Positions 5,568-6,639 of a stretch of 6,639 nt of DNA are shown piece after piece. Under the pieces are notes generated by a model that saw nothing but the letters and a program-made list of their open reading frames with translations, had not been told where the DNA came from and made no database searches. Each line of letters opens with the position of its first letter. The stretch's first letter is position 1. Position numbers and translations under genes: made by a program. This DNA comes from Peptococcaceae bacterium (GTDB taxonomy: Bacteria > Bacillota > Dehalobacteriia > UBA7702), in assembly GCA_019415505.1 (NCBI GenBank), contig DXZC01000114.1:1-6639 (forward strand), given 5' to 3'.

Positions 5568-5969
5568 TTACTCAGCGGCAACGTCTTCCTTGATATAAAG
5601 AACATCTACGGGGCAAGCTTTTACGCAGATGCCGCAAGCAATACATTTGCTGGGGGTATCCTTTTTCGCGGAGCGTACCATAACGCCGGAGGGACATTCT
5701 TCAACGCATTTACCGCAATTTACGCATTTTTTCTTGTCTATTACATAGACGCCTTTTTTGTTCTGGCTAATGGCGTTTTCTTCACAAACCTTGGCGCATT
5801 TGCCGCACTGGGTGCAAACAAAGGTTTTAAAAGCGCCCTTTTTATTAAAGCCGATTTGTACGCAGGAAAGAGCTTCGCTCATTTCTTTATAAAAGGCTTC
5901 GGAGCAGGCGTTAACACAAGCAAGACATGCTCTACATTCGTCTTTGTTCTGTACCGCTAATTTTTTCAT
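5568..5969 (-). CDS. Ferredoxin-like protein with four [4Fe-4S] motifs
   Basis: A small cytosolic electron carrier of 133 aa. Four cysteine motifs of the form CX2CX2CX3C are visible: C12/15/18/22 (CRACLACVNAC), C52/55/58/62 (CTQCGKCAKVC), C82/85/88/92 (CVNCGKCVEEC followed by P) and C109/112/115/119 (CIACGICVKAC followed by P). One extra cysteine is at C36. Family knowledge implies up to four [4Fe-4S] clusters in two ferredoxin-type pairs. The arrangement resembles the electron-transfer subunits of anaerobic oxidoreductases (CooF/HycB-like or aldehyde oxidoreductase-associated). No catalytic partner is present in the window, so the partner is unknown. No signal peptide, Tat motif or membrane segment. 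The start ATG (complement of 5967-5969) has AAAGGAG 8 nt upstream. A GTG six codons earlier overlaps that ribosome binding site and was rejected. The gene is monocistronic with its own promoter and terminator, and lies between the 133-bp direct repeats. Confidence 0.93.
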   Translation of the reverse strand: MKKLAVQNKDECRACLACVNACSEAFYKEMSEALSCVQIGFNKKGAFKTFVCTQCGKCAKVCEENAISQNKKGVYVIDKKKCVNCGKCVEECPSGVMVRSAKKDTPSKCIACGICVKACPVDVLYIKEDVAAE

Positions 5970-5977
5970 GAGGCAAT

Positions 5978-5984
5978 CTCCTTT
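5978..5984 (-). promoter_or_regulatory. Ribosome binding site of the ferredoxin gene
   Basis: On the minus strand this reads AAAGGAG, with 8 nt to the ATG at 5969. It decides the start against the in-frame upstream GTG at 5987, which begins only 3 nt before it. Confidence 0.9.
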
Positions 5985-5999
5985 CACTTTTCAAAAGTG
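5985..5999 (-). promoter_or_regulatory. Palindrome abutting the ferredoxin ribosome binding site
   Basis: CACTTTT, one base, AAAAGTG: a perfect inverted repeat with 7-bp arms, ending directly at the ribosome binding site and about 15 nt downstream of the predicted transcription start. It could be an operator for a dimeric repressor. It is less likely to be an RNA hairpin because the centre is only one base. Confidence 0.5.
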
Positions 6000-6020
6000 G
6001 TTATATCTCTAACTGATTAT

Positions 6021-6048
6021 ATTTTAGCATAGTTGAATTTATTGTCAA
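6021..6048 (-). promoter_or_regulatory. Sigma-A type promoter of the ferredoxin gene
   Basis: On the minus strand a perfect -35 TTGACA (6048-6043) and a -10 TAAAAT (6026-6021) are separated by 16 bp. The start would be near 6014, giving a leader of about 45 nt. The overlapping TATAAT further down has 21-bp spacing and is less likely. Confidence 0.8.
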
Positions 6049-6147
6049 AGGATTTTAGGAAACTGGTAAAAAAATTGTCATAATCCCTGTTTTTTAGTAC
6101 ATTTTTGCTGGAATTACAGAACCGTTCTTACTGATTAAGGTGCGTAT

Positions 6148-6294
6148 ATGTCAAGATTTACCTGGTTTGACAGGTTTATGGCTTATGGCAATTATGTGGT
6201 GAAATTGCTCCTGACGGACTTAGCAAATAAGGGATTAAGCTTGGTTTTTTACTTTGCCTCTTTTGCTTTTTTTCTGAAAGTGCGTATATACTAA
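6148..6294 (+). other. Unsupported 48-codon frame inside repeat unit 1
   Basis: ATG 6148 has AAGGTG 5 nt upstream (6137-6142) and opens a frame starting MSRFTWFDRFMAYGNYVVK. It is followed by a hydrophobic stretch (LVFYFASFAFFLK), which could be a single membrane helix, and stops at 6292-6294 in unit 2. The equivalent ATGs in the other copies give 20 (5195) and 17 (6427) codons with different sequence after the first five or so residues. I therefore think it is more likely a by-product of the repeat than a gene. Confidence 0.2.
6182..6211. repeat. 30-bp exact repeat block, copy 1
   Basis: This block is identical to 6460-6489. It contains the inverted repeat GCAATT/AATTGC with a 9-nt loop. 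It is the best conserved internal block of units 1 and 3. Confidence 0.95.
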
Positions 6295-6313
6295 GACTCA
6301 CCTGTTTACCGTA

Positions 6314-6446
6314 GGTTTGTTGCTTAGTGTAATTATTTGGTGGAACTGTCCCTGTGTAGTTTACTCTTAGGGGTTAAGTCTGGGTTGTGTCTACCTACTT
6401 AGTGTTGTGCCTGGGAAGGTGGGTATATGTCAGGATTTACCTGTTC
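6314..6446. repeat. 133-bp direct repeat, copy 2
   Basis: Matches 5082-5214 at an offset of 1232 bp without gaps and with three mismatches. It spans the end of unit 2 and the start of unit 3 of the tandem array, so copy 1 must derive from an array junction and not from a single unit. Confidence 0.95.
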
Positions 6447-6459
6447 AGGTAGGTTTGCA

Positions 6460-6489
6460 CTTATGGCAATTATGTGGTGAAATTGCTCC
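6460..6489. repeat. 30-bp exact repeat block, copy 2
   Basis: Identical to 6182-6211, at 278-bp distance, two repeat periods away. Confidence 0.95.
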
Positions 6490-6597
6490 CTTTGGGAGTT
6501 AGTGTACTAGTGCCTAAGACTGGGCTTTTACCTTTAGAAGTCCTGGGCGGCTTTTAGTATAGAATTTTCTTTGGACATAATTCTACTGAAATAAGTA

Positions 6598-6623
6598 TTG
6601 ACAAATCTGTATCTACTGTATAT
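6598..6623 (+). promoter_or_regulatory. Possible promoter cut by the right adapter
   Basis: A perfect TTGACA (6598-6603) is followed by a 17-bp spacer and TAT (6621-6623), where the adapter begins. A -10 box could start exactly there, so a rightward gene may begin just beyond the fragment. The last three bases of the apparent hexamer are adapter-derived. Confidence 0.4.
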
Positions 6624-6639
6624 CTGTCTCTTATACACA
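6624..6639 (-). other. Nextera/Tn5 mosaic end remnant (right end)
   Basis: CTGTCTCTTATACACA is 16 of the 19 bases of the reverse complement of the Tn5 mosaic end, in inverted orientation to the left end. This is a library adapter and not genome. Confidence 0.96.

Larger units (their letters stand above)
6140..6550. repeat. Tandem array of ~140-bp imperfect repeats (three units)
   Basis: Units begin at 6140, 6280 and 6419, that is at 140- and 139-bp spacing, each with GTGSGTATAT. Aligned units share: (i) the start block with CAAGATTTACCTG or similar; (ii) AGGTTT, then CTTA and AATTATKTGGTG; (iii) TTAAGC or TAAGNCTGGG; (iv) CCTGGG near the end in units 2 and 3. Unit 3 decays after about 6550, before the adapter. 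Units 1 and 3 are closest to each other at the start, while unit 2 is more diverged there. No protein frame is conserved between units. Confidence 0.88.

Noticed and set aside
5368..5598. 76-codon plus-strand open frame
   Set aside because: No ribosome binding site. The ATG is inside an inverted repeat, and the frame runs through the 30-bp terminator palindrome and into the antisense of the ferredoxin 3' end. The composition is not protein-like.
5970..5987. GTG start six codons upstream of the ferredoxin ATG
   Set aside because: It leaves the AAAGGAG inside the coding region. The ATG 8 nt downstream of that site is the natural start.
6140..6550. CRISPR array
   Set aside because: The repeat period is about 140 bp with divergence throughout. 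There are no short identical repeats with unique spacers, and no cas genes.
1..6639. Natural Tn5/IS50 insertion
   Set aside because: Only the synthetic mosaic end plus the Nextera tail is present, at the exact sequence ends. There is no transposase or IS50 sequence.

Overview
The window is about 6.6 kb of genomic DNA from what looks like a low-to-mid GC Firmicute, most likely an anaerobic clostridium-like lineage. The support is a cysteine T-box riboswitch, strong AAGGAGG-type ribosome binding sites, a Mini-RNase III (mrnC), the gene order cysE-cysS-mrnC-thyX-rlmB, and a multi-cluster ferredoxin. The genus cannot be named from this. Both ends carry Tn5/Nextera-type transposase adapter sequence (1-28 and 6624-6639), so the two edges are library-molecule ends and not biological junctions.

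Left part (52-4328): one compact operon. A T-box leader (52-284) with a TGC (Cys) specifier and a tRNA-Cys-matching TGGA in its T-box motif should sense uncharged tRNA-Cys and control a terminator just before cysE. It is followed by cysE (serine acetyltransferase), cysS (cysteinyl-tRNA synthetase), mrnC (23S rRNA maturation nuclease), thyX (flavin-dependent thymidylate synthase) and rlmB (23S rRNA 2'-O-methyltransferase). Coding regions overlap or are 3 bp apart at every junction, which implies co-transcription and translational coupling. The operon ends at a strong intrinsic terminator at 4293-4328. The genes that usually follow rlmB in Firmicutes (yacP/rae1, sigH) are absent.

Middle part (4329-5567): gene-poor. 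It holds one convincing small gene (4666-4887, 73 aa, unknown function) with a strong ribosome binding site and an internal tandem duplication, followed by what may be a frameshifted remnant of another small protein (about 4883-5006). Then come a copy of a 133-bp repeat (5082-5214) and a structured, GC-richer stretch without a convincing gene.

Right part (5517-6639): a minus-strand monocistronic gene for a 133-aa ferredoxin-like protein with four CX2CX2CX3C motifs. It has its own promoter, a palindrome abutting its ribosome binding site, and a perfect-palindrome terminator. Beyond its promoter is a tandem array of about 140-bp non-coding repeats (6140 to about 6550). One stretch of the array is 97.7% identical to the repeat on the other side of the ferredoxin gene, so this gene sits between long direct repeats. 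The repeats are the least explained element here. Each unit carries conserved blocks, a small ACCT/AGGT hairpin and, in three copies, a ribosome-binding-site-like AAGGTG before an ATG.
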